From Longimicrobium sp. (GTDB taxonomy: Bacteria > Gemmatimonadota > Gemmatimonadetes > Longimicrobiales > Longimicrobiaceae): 64,000 nt of DNA. Below, piece by piece: positions 39,899 through 48,269 of this stretch (position 1 is its first letter; each line of letters starts with the position of its first letter). The position numbers were made by a program, and so were the translations under genes. The notes beneath the pieces were generated by a model. The model had not been told where the DNA came from, did not search any database, and saw nothing but the letters and a program-made list of their open reading frames with translations. The stretch spans positions 19,040 to 83,039 of the forward strand of contig DASUYB010000150.1 in the NCBI GenBank assembly GCA_036377595.1. The letters run 5' to 3'.

Positions 39899-41203
39899 TC
39901 AGGGACGGGGGAAGACGAGCTCGATGGTGGCGGTCTGGCCGCGGAAGCCTTCCTGCCCCAGCGCCTCGGTGGCGGCGTCGCGGCCGCCGGGCGCGGGGAC
40001 GAGGGACTGCACGGCGGCGATCCACATCGCGTTGCGCTCGGCGCGCGCCTGCGCCGCGATCTCCTCCGTGGTCACCCCGGACGCGCGCGCCGCGGCGGCC
40101 GCCTGGCGCGCCTTCGCCCGCGCCATGGCGAAGCCGGGATCCAGCCGCGCCGCCTCCAGGAAGTGGCGCACCGCCTCGGCGAAGTCGCCCTCGTCGGCGG
40201 ACTGCAGCCCGCGCCCGAAGGCGAGCGCGGCCTGCAGGTTCTCCGTCGGCCGCACGAGAACGCGGGCGCGCTCCTCGTCCGTCAGCCGCACGCCCAGCCG
40301 GCCGTAGATGTCGACCGCCAGCTCCTTCTCCATCCCGAACAGCCCGGCCAGCGCGCCGCTGCGGGCGGCGACGGCGGCGCCGGTGTCGCCCAGCACGCGG
40401 TCGACCTTGGCCACCGCGGCGTCGAGGCGGAGCGCCGCCTGGCTCCCCGCCACGCGCCCCTGCACCACGCTGGCGGCGCCCAGGAGGCGGCCGCTCCGCG
40501 CCGCCGTGGCCGGGTCCACCGCGCCGCTTTCGGCCAGCTTCAGCTCGTCGGCCAGCGCCTGCACGCGCACCCGCTCCAGCACCCGCAGCCGGTCGGTCTG
40601 CGACAGGTCGGTGGCCAGGAACTCGGCCAGCGCGCGGTCCAGCGGGCGCAGCGCCGGGTCGTCGGCGGTGACCAGGAAGGGGAAGACGGCCACGGTGCCG
40701 GGCTGCGGCGGCGTCTGCGCCAGCGCGGCCTCGCGCGCCAGGAGCGCGCGGACGGCGTCGTGCATCTCGCACCGCTCGAGCCCGGCCAGCCGCCCACGCA
40801 CCCGCGTCTTCAGCGCCTGCGAGCCGCCGGGGGCGCGCAGGAACCGCTCGTACTGCGCCCGCGCGCAGGCCGCGTCGCCCTGGTCCTCGCAGGTCAGGCC
40901 CAGGAAGAGCGCGGCCTCGCCGTCGCGCGGCGCGCGCTGCGACGCGCCCTCCAGCACGCGCCGCGCGGCGTCCAGCCGCCCGGCGTCGCGGTACGCCTCG
41001 CCCAGCCGGACGGTGGCCCGCACGTCCGCCGGATCACGCGCCGCGCGGGCCTCCAGCGCAGCCACCCCCGCCGGCGACAGCCCGGCCGCCGGCGGCTGCG
41101 CGCACGCCGCCAGCGCCGCGGCCAGCGCTGCGGCGGCGGCAAGCGACAGGCGGCGAGTGTCCGGCCGGGTGATCCGGCGCGCGAAGACGGAATGGAGCGG
41201 CAC
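39899..41203 (-). CDS. CsgG/FlgO-like lipoprotein flanked by TPR repeats, T6SS locus
   Basis: About 434 residues. Signal RRLSLAAAAALAAALAACAQ with lipobox LAAC. N-terminal TPRs (AALEARAARDPADVRATVRLGEAYRDAGRLDAARRVLEGAS..., GLTCEDQGDAACARAQYERFLRAPGG), a CsgG-type domain (GTVAVFPFLVTADD, LDRALAEFLATDLSQTDRLRVLERVRVQALADELKLAESG, RLLGAASVVQGRVAG), then more TPR (AALAFGRGLQSADEGDFAEAVRHFLEAARLDPGFAMARAK). It is an outer-membrane lipoprotein probably facing the periplasm. GTG at 41203 with GGAG nine bases upstream is preferred; an in-frame TTG lies at 41272. The 18-bp palindrome is 153 bp upstream. Confidence 0.8.
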   Translation of the reverse strand: MPLHSVFARRITRPDTRRLSLAAAAALAAALAACAQPPAAGLSPAGVAALEARAARDPADVRATVRLGEAYRDAGRLDAARRVLEGASQRAPRDGEAALFLGLTCEDQGDAACARAQYERFLRAPGGSQALKTRVRGRLAGLERCEMHDAVRALLAREAALAQTPPQPGTVAVFPFLVTADDPALRPLDRALAEFLATDLSQTDRLRVLERVRVQALADELKLAESGAVDPATAARSGRLLGAASVVQGRVAGSQAALRLDAAVAKVDRVLGDTGAAVAARSGALAGLFGMEKELAVDIYGRLGVRLTDEERARVLVRPTENLQAALAFGRGLQSADEGDFAEAVRHFLEAARLDPGFAMARAKARQAAAAARASGVTTEEIAAQARAERNAMWIAAVQSLVPAPGGRDAATEALGQEGFRGQTATIELVFPRP

Positions 41204-41355
41204 GAGGGCGATCTCCAAGGCGGGAAGGACCGCGGGGCGGCGCCGAACGCGTGCGATCGACGCCGGACTCAAGGGGTGGTGCGATCAAAATCACCATCGG
41301 GCCGGCGCCATGGGCCGACCCTGCATCCACGCTAAACCCGGAAGAAGGCCGTCGC

Positions 41356-41373
41356 ATGGGCAGATCTGCCCAT
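41356..41373. promoter_or_regulatory. 18-bp palindrome ATGGGCA-GATC-TGCCCAT, copy 3 of 4
   Basis: A perfect palindrome over all 18 bases (ATGGGCAGATCTGCCCAT), upstream of the CsgG/TPR lipoprotein gene. Confidence 0.65.
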
Positions 41374-41394
41374 ATCGATCATCCAGGAAAGAAG

Positions 41395-41480
41395 AATCTC
41401 ACAGGGGCACAGAGTGAGGGAGGCACGGAGAACCCATCGCGGTCCTCCATGCCTCCGTGGCGATCGACTTTCTGGTAGAC
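41395..41480. repeat. degenerate inverted repeat between TIGR02270 and CsgG/TPR genes
   Basis: AATCTCACAGGGGCACAGAG, then AGGCACGGAGAACC, faces TCCTCCATGCCTCCGTGG. A related form is found at 33425 and 55012 (CGGAGG/CCTCCG arms around a short loop). Position suggests a terminator for the effector operon. Confidence 0.45.
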
Positions 41481-41514
41481 CGACGGGATGATGATGTTCT
41501 GTGCGCTGACACCT

Positions 41515-41590
41515 CGCCGACGTCATCCCGAGGCCGGCCAGACCGTAATCAGCGTCTCACAAGAGCATGCAGGCCGATGGATCTATCGCC
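41515..41590 (-). repeat. partial copy of the 'GGATGACG...GATCCTTCGGCCTGCA' repeat, inverted
   Basis: GACGTCATCCCGAGGCCGGC, CAGACCGTAATCAGCGTCTC and GCAGGCCGATGGATCTATCG are the reverse complement of the 3' half of 24078-24205 and 37585-37705. Confidence 0.6.
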
Positions 41591-41634
41591 GGCCCAGCAC
41601 GCGATCCGGGGAGACGCGCCGATTCTTCACCGGA

Positions 41635-42879
41635 TCAAACGCCAAGGACGCGGCTCTGGCGGTCGCCGCGCGCGCGGACCTCGAACAGTGCGTTGCCGGG
41701 GTAGCGCAGGGCGATCTCCAGCGCCGCCGCGGCGCGCTTGCGCTGCGTTCCCGTCCGCAGCGCATGGAGCAGCCCCGGCTGGTCGACCGGCGCGCCCAGC
41801 AGGTACCGGGTCCCCGCGGCGAAGCGACCTTGGTTCCGCGCCCACCACCCGGCGACGCGCTCCGGGTCGGGCCACGGCAGGTCCTCGTCGGCGTCCATCG
41901 CCACGTCCTCGTCCTCGGGATCGTCGCTCGGACCTGCCTCGAAGCCCTCCGGCGGCTTGCGGTCGAGGTTCTCGTACGCCAGGTCTGCCCCGGTGATGGC
42001 GCTGAACGCCTCGCCGGCGGGGCGTGCGAGCGCCTCGTCGGCCATCCGCTCCAGCAGCCACGGCACCAGCGCGGGATCGGCCGCGGCGCCCGCGGCGATG
42101 ACGGCGAGGCGATGCGCGTCCTGCGCGACGAGCCAGCGCCACCACCCCAGCGCCTGCGCCAGAGGCAGCGCGCGCGCGACCAGGTCCGCCGCCGCCTCCG
42201 CGCGCGCGCCGCCGGGGACGGCGAACGTCGCCGCCGTCCGCGCGGAGATCTCTCGGTCGCCCAGCAGCACGCCGGCCCAGGCGGCCCAGAAGCGGCACCC
42301 CTCGTCGCCGTCCTCCAGCGCCGCGGCGACGTCGAAGCGCAGGTCCGTGCGGCCCAGCTCGCCGGCGGCACGCAGCGCCCGCGAGCGCACCACCGGCTCG
42401 GGGTGCCGCACCAGCTCCGCCAGCCGCCGCCCCGGGTCCGCGCGGTGCACCGCGGACGCGCCCACGCCCATCCGGATGCGCACCGGGTGCTCGGAGGCCA
42501 GGAGATGCAGGACGTGCGGCTGCGCCTGGTCCCACCCCATCCACCCCAGCGCGGAGATCACACCGCGCGCCAGCTCGGGGGACTGGTCGGCCACGGCGAG
42601 CACCTCCTCGATCCGCAGCGGGTCGCCCGACTCGAAGGCGAGCGACGCGCCGGCGAACACCTCGCCCGCCTCCTCCCACGCCAGCTCGGCCTTGCACACC
42701 TCCCACCCCGCCTCCCCCGCGATGCGCAGGCCGTCGAGGTGGGCCTCCACGCGGCCGTCGAGCTCCGCCAGGTCGCGGAGCGAGTAGTTGCGCTGCGACA
42801 CGGCGCGCGCGCGGAGGAGCCACAAAAAGGCGGCCTCTTCTGCGTATTGGAGGACGATGTGGGGAATGACGTAGCTCAT
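41635..42879 (-). CDS. TIGR02270-family HEAT-repeat protein
   Basis: 414 residues. The opening VIPHIVLQYAEEAAFLWLLR, then NYSLRDLAELDGRVEAHLDGLRIAGEAGWEVC, is the signature of the TIGR02270 family, commonly encoded in T6SS loci. The rest is alpha-helical HEAT repeats (ARGVISALGWMGWDQAQPHVLHLLASEHPVRIRMGV, HPEPVVRSRALRAAGELG). No enzymatic motif. The role is unknown, possibly effector or chaperone handling given its location at the end of the effector operon, 12 bp after the methyltransferase. GTG at 42885 is an alternative start. Confidence 0.85.
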   Translation of the reverse strand: MSYVIPHIVLQYAEEAAFLWLLRARAVSQRNYSLRDLAELDGRVEAHLDGLRIAGEAGWEVCKAELAWEEAGEVFAGASLAFESGDPLRIEEVLAVADQSPELARGVISALGWMGWDQAQPHVLHLLASEHPVRIRMGVGASAVHRADPGRRLAELVRHPEPVVRSRALRAAGELGRTDLRFDVAAALEDGDEGCRFWAAWAGVLLGDREISARTAATFAVPGGARAEAAADLVARALPLAQALGWWRWLVAQDAHRLAVIAAGAAADPALVPWLLERMADEALARPAGEAFSAITGADLAYENLDRKPPEGFEAGPSDDPEDEDVAMDADEDLPWPDPERVAGWWARNQGRFAAGTRYLLGAPVDQPGLLHALRTGTQRKRAAAALEIALRYPGNALFEVRARGDRQSRVLGV

Positions 42880-42891
42880 CTGCACCGTGCC

Positions 42892-44499
42892 TCAGGAAGG
42901 CGCCGCGCCGAGCGGCTGCTCGAGCAACCCCCATCTCGCCAGCACCGGCAGCGTTCCATCCACGAGCTCGTCGCCGAACGCCCGCCAGAGATGGCGCTGC
43001 GAGCGAGTCCCGTCCAGCGCGCGGACCATCTCCATCGCCGCCGGATCGAACGGGAGCGGCAGATGATACGGCGTAGTCAGCACCTCGCGATGCGCCGCTT
43101 CGAACCGGGCGAGCGCGTGGGCACGCGGATGCTCCGGAATACCGCGATCGTACGCGGGTTCGCGTAGCCGTAACTCGACCTGTCCGGCCTCGAAGAGCGT
43201 CGTCAGCTCCTCCGCGAGTTGGGCGGGCGTCCCCCGTCCCATCCCTATCCCGTGCTCGGCAAGGAGCCGCTCGGCACAAGCGTGCAGCTCGCCCAGCGGC
43301 ACCCCAGCCGGCCACTGTGCCGCCAATAGCACCACCGCCGCCTTGGTGATCGCCGAGTCCAGCGTCACCACGGGTCCGCCCTGCCCGTCGAACGATTCGA
43401 TCACGCCTTCCGTGAGGTCGAACGGGTCGGACCGCGCGCCGAGCGAGGTGGCGAGGTGGACCTCGTCGAGGATCACCGAACGGGAACCCGGCTCGCGTGG
43501 AGCGTCCGCGCGGCAGAGGATCGATTGGCGGAAATAGCGGTCGCCGAGCAGATCCGCGGCTTCCTCCCGCTCGACGGGATCCAGCTCCCGCCGGGCGAGC
43601 GCCGAACTGATCGCGGAGGGCACGTGCCCCTCCCAGCGGCAGAACTGGGCGTCGCCCACATAGTCCAGTCCGTGCCCGCACGCCTGCTCCACGAACTCGC
43701 CCAGCCAGAACCCGTCGTTCACCTCCGCGAGGTGCTCGTGGAAGACGTACCCCGGCTTCGCGTCGCGTACCCGCTCCATCTCGTCGGCCAGCAGGACCGC
43801 GTGGGCATAGTCGCGGGACGGCAGATCCTCCAGTAGCTCGGCGGCGAGCGCGATTGCCCTCGCCGCCTTCTCCTCGACGGGCGCGTCGCGGACGGCGCGG
43901 GAGCGCAGCAGCGTCTCGCGCACCATGCGGCGGGTGGCCCAACCCGGTTGCGCGTTGTAGGAGACGTAGGCCAGCCCGGCAGGCGCCAGGCACCGCCGGC
44001 AGAGGCCGAGGATCGCGGCCCGCGCATCCTCCGGCACCCAGGAGTAGAGCCCGTGAGCCACCATGTAGTCGCATTCGCCGATCTCGCCCGGATCGACGTC
44101 GCGAACGTCATTGCGGATGAGGCGGACGTTGGCGAGCCCGAGGCAGCGGACGCCCATGCAGGCCCGCTCCAGCTCCGCCGCCGATGCGTCGACACCGACG
44201 AATGCCGATTCCCGGTCGTAGAAGGCCAGGGCCAGCAGATTGGCACCGTCACCGCACCCCAGCTCCGCCAGGCGATAGCGCCGGAGTGGCGGACGCGGGC
44301 CGCCGTGCCAGCGGGAGCAAAGCGCCAGGTGCGCGGGCGCGGTGTTGGCGACCACGGTTCCCAGGTACGGGACGACGTCGTATGCCGACCTTCCGGGTTT
44401 CACGGGATTCTGTTGCGGGGCATGGCCACTCCCTGGCCGATGATCCAGACGCATGTGTGCCGGGTGGTGCATCGAGTCGGCAGCGGCTTCCAAGTTCAC
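42892..44499 (-). CDS. class I methyltransferase with methyltransferase-regulatory domain, T6SS effector operon
   Basis: Up to 535 residues. N-terminal SAM-binding domain: YRLAELGCGDGANLLALAFYD (motif I), AFVGVDASAAELERA, LIRNDVRDVDPGEIGECDYMVAHGLYSWVPEDARAAILGLCRRCLAPAGLAYVSYN. The segment after residue 200 (YVFHEHLAEVNDGFWLGEFVEQACGHGLDYVGDAQF) is typical of the methyltransferase regulatory domain. A C-terminal winged-helix-like region (PFDPAAMEMVRALDGTRSQRHLWRAFGDEL) follows. The acceptor is unknown; such proteins recur near T6SS and secreted-protein genes. The GTG start at 44499 lacks a clear Shine-Dalgarno; ATGs at 44472 and 44454 are alternatives. Confidence 0.85.
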   Translation of the reverse strand: MNLEAAADSMHHPAHMRLDHRPGSGHAPQQNPVKPGRSAYDVVPYLGTVVANTAPAHLALCSRWHGGPRPPLRRYRLAELGCGDGANLLALAFYDRESAFVGVDASAAELERACMGVRCLGLANVRLIRNDVRDVDPGEIGECDYMVAHGLYSWVPEDARAAILGLCRRCLAPAGLAYVSYNAQPGWATRRMVRETLLRSRAVRDAPVEEKAARAIALAAELLEDLPSRDYAHAVLLADEMERVRDAKPGYVFHEHLAEVNDGFWLGEFVEQACGHGLDYVGDAQFCRWEGHVPSAISSALARRELDPVEREEAADLLGDRYFRQSILCRADAPREPGSRSVILDEVHLATSLGARSDPFDLTEGVIESFDGQGGPVVTLDSAITKAAVVLLAAQWPAGVPLGELHACAERLLAEHGIGMGRGTPAQLAEELTTLFEAGQVELRLREPAYDRGIPEHPRAHALARFEAAHREVLTTPYHLPLPFDPAAMEMVRALDGTRSQRHLWRAFGDELVDGTLPVLARWGLLEQPLGAAPS

Positions 44500-44534
44500 G
44501 AGCGCGGATCGCTACAGCGAGCCAGACGGAGTCG

Positions 44535-45281
44535 CTAGCACATCCGCAATCGCGTAATGCCGGCCTCCGAGCGATGCAGCCGGATCAGCAGGTTCGTCAG
44601 GACACCGTAGGCTGCGTCGTGCATTCCCTGGTCGCGGATGGAGAAATTCAGCTCGTCGAGAATGATCTCGGGATCGTCCTCGGGCAAAAGGTCCAGCCTT
44701 TCCCGCAACGGGCCCGGATGGCGAAACCCTCCGAGCGCCCCCACCATCGACCAGATCCGGAGCATGTCGGAGACCGGCCCATGCTGCTGGACCGGAAGAT
44801 CGTCAGCAAAGGAGATCGTGATCGTGACGTTCCGGTGCTCGCGCAGGTCGTCGATCTCGAAAGGGGCTTGCCGATAGACCTCGGGAAAGTCGTCGGGCGC
44901 ATAGGCCTCCGGGGCCGTGTGACCCGCCGTATGTAACCATGCGCGCGTGACCTGCAGACCGGTGGCGAAGACGAGGTTGGCGAGGATCACGAGCGACCGG
45001 GGGTCGACGCACAACGCGTCGAAGCGCCAGATCGAGCGGGGGCCGCGCGAGACGGGCTCGTCCTGGTTCCCGAGCACCGCGGTGGTGCCGTCGGGCGGCA
45101 GATCGGCTCCCCCCAGGCCCCCGAGCTTGCCCAGGGCTGCATACCAGGCTACCACGCAGCGGAGCTGGTCGAAGCCCAGCTCGGCGATCGGGGGAGCCAG
45201 GTCGATGCCGAGCTCGGCTGAAGCTCCGCTCGCCGGATCACCGGTGACGGTCACCGGGAAGGGGAGGCCTCGAATTTCCAT
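44535..45281 (-). CDS. unknown protein following the DUF3396 immunity gene
   Basis: 248 residues, soluble, no signal peptide. Segments include GIDLAPPIAELGFDQLRCVVAWYAALGKLGG, FDALCVDPRSLVILANLVFATGLQVTRAWLHTAGHTA, HRNVTITISFADDLPVQQHGPVSDMLRIWSMVGALGGF. It overlaps the immunity gene by 31 bp and is in the same operon, so it may be a second immunity protein or an effector accessory. No family recognised. Confidence 0.65.
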   Translation of the reverse strand: MEIRGLPFPVTVTGDPASGASAELGIDLAPPIAELGFDQLRCVVAWYAALGKLGGLGGADLPPDGTTAVLGNQDEPVSRGPRSIWRFDALCVDPRSLVILANLVFATGLQVTRAWLHTAGHTAPEAYAPDDFPEVYRQAPFEIDDLREHRNVTITISFADDLPVQQHGPVSDMLRIWSMVGALGGFRHPGPLRERLDLLPEDDPEIILDELNFSIRDQGMHDAAYGVLTNLLIRLHRSEAGITRLRMC

Positions 45282-46183
45282 CGGTCGAACCGGCTCAGCC
45301 AGTCGTTTGAGGTTTCGGCTGGAACACTGAAAAGATTGTGAGAAAACCACCGCTGGAGGCGAATCTCGGAGATCGCTCGGTTCACCGCCGCCAGCGGCCG
45401 CACGTCTGCCTCCTGTCGGTTGACATCGCCAACCGGCGGCCGATCTCCCGCCTTCAACAACACACCACCCCTCAGCGGAGAGATCTCGACGAGCCCGTCC
45501 ACCGCGGCTTCGAGCGCGTCCTGGCCGCCCACCAGGCCTAGGAGCTCGGCGTCGAGAAACGTCAGCCACCCGGCCGACTTCAGCTTCTTCACCGCATAGT
45601 CTTCCTGCGTCCGATGGCGAACCAGCAGCCCGTGGAAGCGAAGCGCGGCCCGAAGCATCGCCGGCATCGCAACCATCTCGCACTCGCGGCCCCACGGCAG
45701 GTCGAACCCATACCCGGCCACCGCGCCCCAGAACGGAACGTCGGTGACCAGCTCACGAAACAGCTCGATCGTCCCGGAGATGCGATGCTCGTCCGCGAAC
45801 TCCAGGGGCAAGGCGATGTGGACTCTGTCGTTGATCGTCGCGTGCTTCGAGCCGAGGTGAAGCTCGAGGGAGTACCCACCCACGTCGAACTCGGGCGCAT
45901 CCTTGATCATGTAGAACCGGCCTCGCTGCTCCAGTTCGGCCAGCGTCTTCCTGATGCGCCGCAGGCTGGGCGCATCCACCTTCCGGTACTCCCTCGAATT
46001 GTTCCCCAACTGGTATAGCTGGGTCCCTTCCGGCAACAGGCCGAGGAACCGGTCGAGGATCGATTCGCCGTGTGCTGCCAGCCTCGCTCCCTCCCCGTAG
46101 AACTCCATCGCCACGGCCGGGCGCAGCACCGTCCAGCTGCGGCCCAGTTCCGCATACTCGGCCCACACGTCAGTCCAGCTCAC
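45251..46183 (-). CDS. type VI immunity family protein (DUF3396)
   Basis: About 310 residues. The C-terminal half carries the family pattern: GYGFDLPWGRECEMVAMPAM, RFHGLLVRHRTQEDYAVKKLKSAGWLTFLDAELLGLVGG, GGVLLKAGDRPPVGDVNRQEADVRPLAAVNRAI. DUF3396 proteins are cytosolic or periplasmic immunity proteins that neutralise cognate T6SS toxins, including VRR-Nuc-type nucleases. The GTG start at 46183 has GGAGGGACAAAG upstream and lies 13 bp after the nuclease effector stop, the classic toxin-immunity arrangement. The in-frame sequence upstream (to 46252) overlaps the effector and is not used. Confidence 0.85.
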   Translation of the reverse strand: MSWTDVWAEYAELGRSWTVLRPAVAMEFYGEGARLAAHGESILDRFLGLLPEGTQLYQLGNNSREYRKVDAPSLRRIRKTLAELEQRGRFYMIKDAPEFDVGGYSLELHLGSKHATINDRVHIALPLEFADEHRISGTIELFRELVTDVPFWGAVAGYGFDLPWGRECEMVAMPAMLRAALRFHGLLVRHRTQEDYAVKKLKSAGWLTFLDAELLGLVGGQDALEAAVDGLVEISPLRGGVLLKAGDRPPVGDVNRQEADVRPLAAVNRAISEIRLQRWFSHNLFSVPAETSNDWLSRFDRWKFEASPSR

Positions 46184-46196
46184 CTTTGTCCCTCCG

Positions 46197-47207
46197 CTAA
46201 GGGCTGATGACGATCGCTTCGCCGTTCCCGGTCCCATATCCCAGACCATCATAGCTCCCCTGCTGTCTGGGGCTCATCGAGGTGTTGGCCCCCCCTCTCG
46301 AGGTTCCCTTTCCCGACGGGTGCCCCTCGGGGCAGGGAAACTTGAAATCCACGAATGTCTTGGATCCATCCGCGTTGAGGATGGCCGCGTCCGGATAGCA
46401 GTTGCCGCTGAGCGCGGCGAAGGCTTCGCGAACGGCGCTGCCACCAGCCTTGAAGGCCGCGCCCAGATCGGGCCGGGGTGCGCCGGTCGGCTGCGGCGCC
46501 GGGAAGGTGCCATCGGCATTCGCTACGGGCCGATTGTTCTGATCCAGGCTCGGTCGGCGATAGCCCTGCTCGCCCTCGATCGGGGGATCGCCGTTCTCGG
46601 GATTGGCGGCACGGTGTTCCTGGATCTTCTTCTCGCAACAGGCATGCTTCTCCGTGCCCAGCGCCGTGCAGGACTTCTTCTGACCCTTCTTCGGCCCGTC
46701 CTCGTGCGTGGGCGAAACGGAGCCGTCGCACGACTTCGCGATCTCCGCCAGCACCGCTCTGGCCCGGGAGGAATCCTGGCGCACCCCCTGCAAGGTCGCA
46801 CCGGTGTTCGGCGGGCTGCCAGTCGGGCCGCAGTTGTTCAGCATCGGCTCGCCGAGGAGGTGGACGCTCTTGCCCTCGATCTTCACGTCCAGCGAGCCGA
46901 AGGTGATGAACTTGGCCGGTCCGTGAGTGTTGGCGGAGATCAGCCCGCCACCGGTGCCCTTGCTCGCCAGGTCGCCCATGCTTTCGAACATCGCGCCACG
47001 GATGGCGACGGTGTTCCCCTCGATCGTCACATCCTTCGAGTAACCCTGGGGCGAGCTGCCGGACTTGGCGATGTTGGGAAGGGGAGAGGGTACGAACGGA
47101 GCCGGGGGGCCCGGCATCTTGCAGACATTGGGAGTGGTGGCCTTGGCGGTGCCGCGGCTGCCCGTGGTGACGGGGGTCTTGGGCGGATTGATTCCCACGG
47201 TGGACAT
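46197..47207 (-). CDS. PAAR-like (DUF4150) T6SS effector with C-terminal VRR-Nuc/PD-(D/E)XK nuclease domain
   Basis: 336 residues. N-terminal PAAR-like DUF4150 domain (about 1-130): PNVCKMPGPPAPFVPSPLPNIA, KDVTIEGNTVAIRGAMFES, GDLASKGTGGGLISANTHGPAKFITFGSLDVKIEGKSVHLLGEPMLNNCG. A Cys-containing linker follows (GTEKHACCEKKI). The C-terminal toxin domain has YPDAAILNADGSKTFVDFKFPC and a trailing SPRQQGSYDGLG, i.e. PD...(E/D)xK then Q, as in VRR-Nuc nucleases. It would sit at the VgrG tip and degrade DNA in target cells. Cognate immunity is the DUF3396 protein directly downstream. Confidence 0.83.
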   Translation of the reverse strand: MSTVGINPPKTPVTTGSRGTAKATTPNVCKMPGPPAPFVPSPLPNIAKSGSSPQGYSKDVTIEGNTVAIRGAMFESMGDLASKGTGGGLISANTHGPAKFITFGSLDVKIEGKSVHLLGEPMLNNCGPTGSPPNTGATLQGVRQDSSRARAVLAEIAKSCDGSVSPTHEDGPKKGQKKSCTALGTEKHACCEKKIQEHRAANPENGDPPIEGEQGYRRPSLDQNNRPVANADGTFPAPQPTGAPRPDLGAAFKAGGSAVREAFAALSGNCYPDAAILNADGSKTFVDFKFPCPEGHPSGKGTSRGGANTSMSPRQQGSYDGLGYGTGNGEAIVISP

Positions 47208-47216
47208 CGGTCCCCG

Positions 47217-48269
47217 TCATGTCGCAGCTGTGGTCTCGAGCAGGGCGGCCGCGCGCAGGCCGCCCTCCGAGCTCGCCCACAGCATAGTCCGTGAAGCCTT
47301 CGCGTAGCCGCGCTCGGCGGCCTGGCAGGCGAGCATGACGAACAGCGGGCCCGACGCGGCTCCCAGATCGCCCCACAGGTCGGCGGGAGAGCGATACGCG
47401 GTCGGGTCGGCGATGTATCTGCCGAGGCGCAGGCAGGCGAACCCCCACTCCTCGCCGCGGTAGCGCTCGCCGTTGAGGTCGCAGATCACCTCGCCCACCG
47501 TCTCCGTCGGTGGGGCCAAGCGTGCCGCGGCGGCCCGGACCGCGGCGGTCAGCCCCTCACCCAGGCAGACGTCCTCGGTCTTGATGAGCTTCGTCTCCCT
47601 CGCGACCGCCGCGGCGAGCACTCGCACCCGGGCGCGCAACCCACCACGCTCACGGGCGGGCTCCCCCATCAGCAGGCAGAACCCGGCGCCCTCGCCCGGC
47701 ACGAACGCCGAGCGCGCGTCCGCACCCGCAAGCTGCCGGTTGTCGTCGAGCCATTCCATGGTGTCGGGGTGGAAATAGCTCTCCACTCCCCCCACCAGGC
47801 ACGCCTCGATCGCCCCACTCCGGATCTGCTCCAGGGCGGAAGCCAGCACCAGCAGGCCGGCGGCATGCCCCTCGGTGGAGACCCTCACCTCGGAGATGTT
47901 GGCGGGCAGTCTTTCGATCCGGACGATCCCGGCGGCCACCGCCTGCGCGTCGTCCTCGCCGAACCCCGGCCGGGGCTCTGGCAACGCCAGGTAGAGGGGA
48001 AGCCGGGGACGGAAACCCGCTTCGCAGAGCGGCGCGCACGCCTCGCGAAGCGCGCTCTCCGTCAGCGCCAGGAAGCGGTCAGGACCGAAGAGCCCCGGGT
48101 CGATCACCGCGTCGATCGCCCCGGGCATCGGGTCGCCCAGGTGGTCGACCATGAACGGGTGCCTGCCCATCCCGCTGATCCCCGCGCGGAGCGCGGCCGC
48201 GCTGGCCGGAGCGTGCAGCCCCACCGGCGTCCGGGCGCCGGCGGCCACGACGTGGACGGGGCCGTACAT
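47217..48269 (-). CDS. ketosynthase/thiolase-fold protein of the DUF2169-PAAR effector module
   Basis: 350 residues with a beta-ketoacyl-synthase-like layout: VVAAGARTPVGLHAPASAAALRAG at the N-terminus, PANISEVRVSTEGHAAGLLVLASALEQIRSGAIEACLVGGVESYF and SAFVPGEGAGFCLLM, EVICDLNGERYRGEEWGFACLRLGRYI. The nucleophile-elbow Cys of true ketosynthases is replaced (STEGHAAG where an active Cys would stand), so condensation activity is doubtful. Similar proteins accompany DUF2169/PAAR genes in T6SS effector loci, perhaps as chaperones or adaptors. ATG at 48269 overlaps the DUF2169 stop. Confidence 0.75.
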   Translation of the reverse strand: MYGPVHVVAAGARTPVGLHAPASAAALRAGISGMGRHPFMVDHLGDPMPGAIDAVIDPGLFGPDRFLALTESALREACAPLCEAGFRPRLPLYLALPEPRPGFGEDDAQAVAAGIVRIERLPANISEVRVSTEGHAAGLLVLASALEQIRSGAIEACLVGGVESYFHPDTMEWLDDNRQLAGADARSAFVPGEGAGFCLLMGEPARERGGLRARVRVLAAAVARETKLIKTEDVCLGEGLTAAVRAAAARLAPPTETVGEVICDLNGERYRGEEWGFACLRLGRYIADPTAYRSPADLWGDLGAASGPLFVMLACQAAERGYAKASRTMLWASSEGGLRAAALLETTAAT

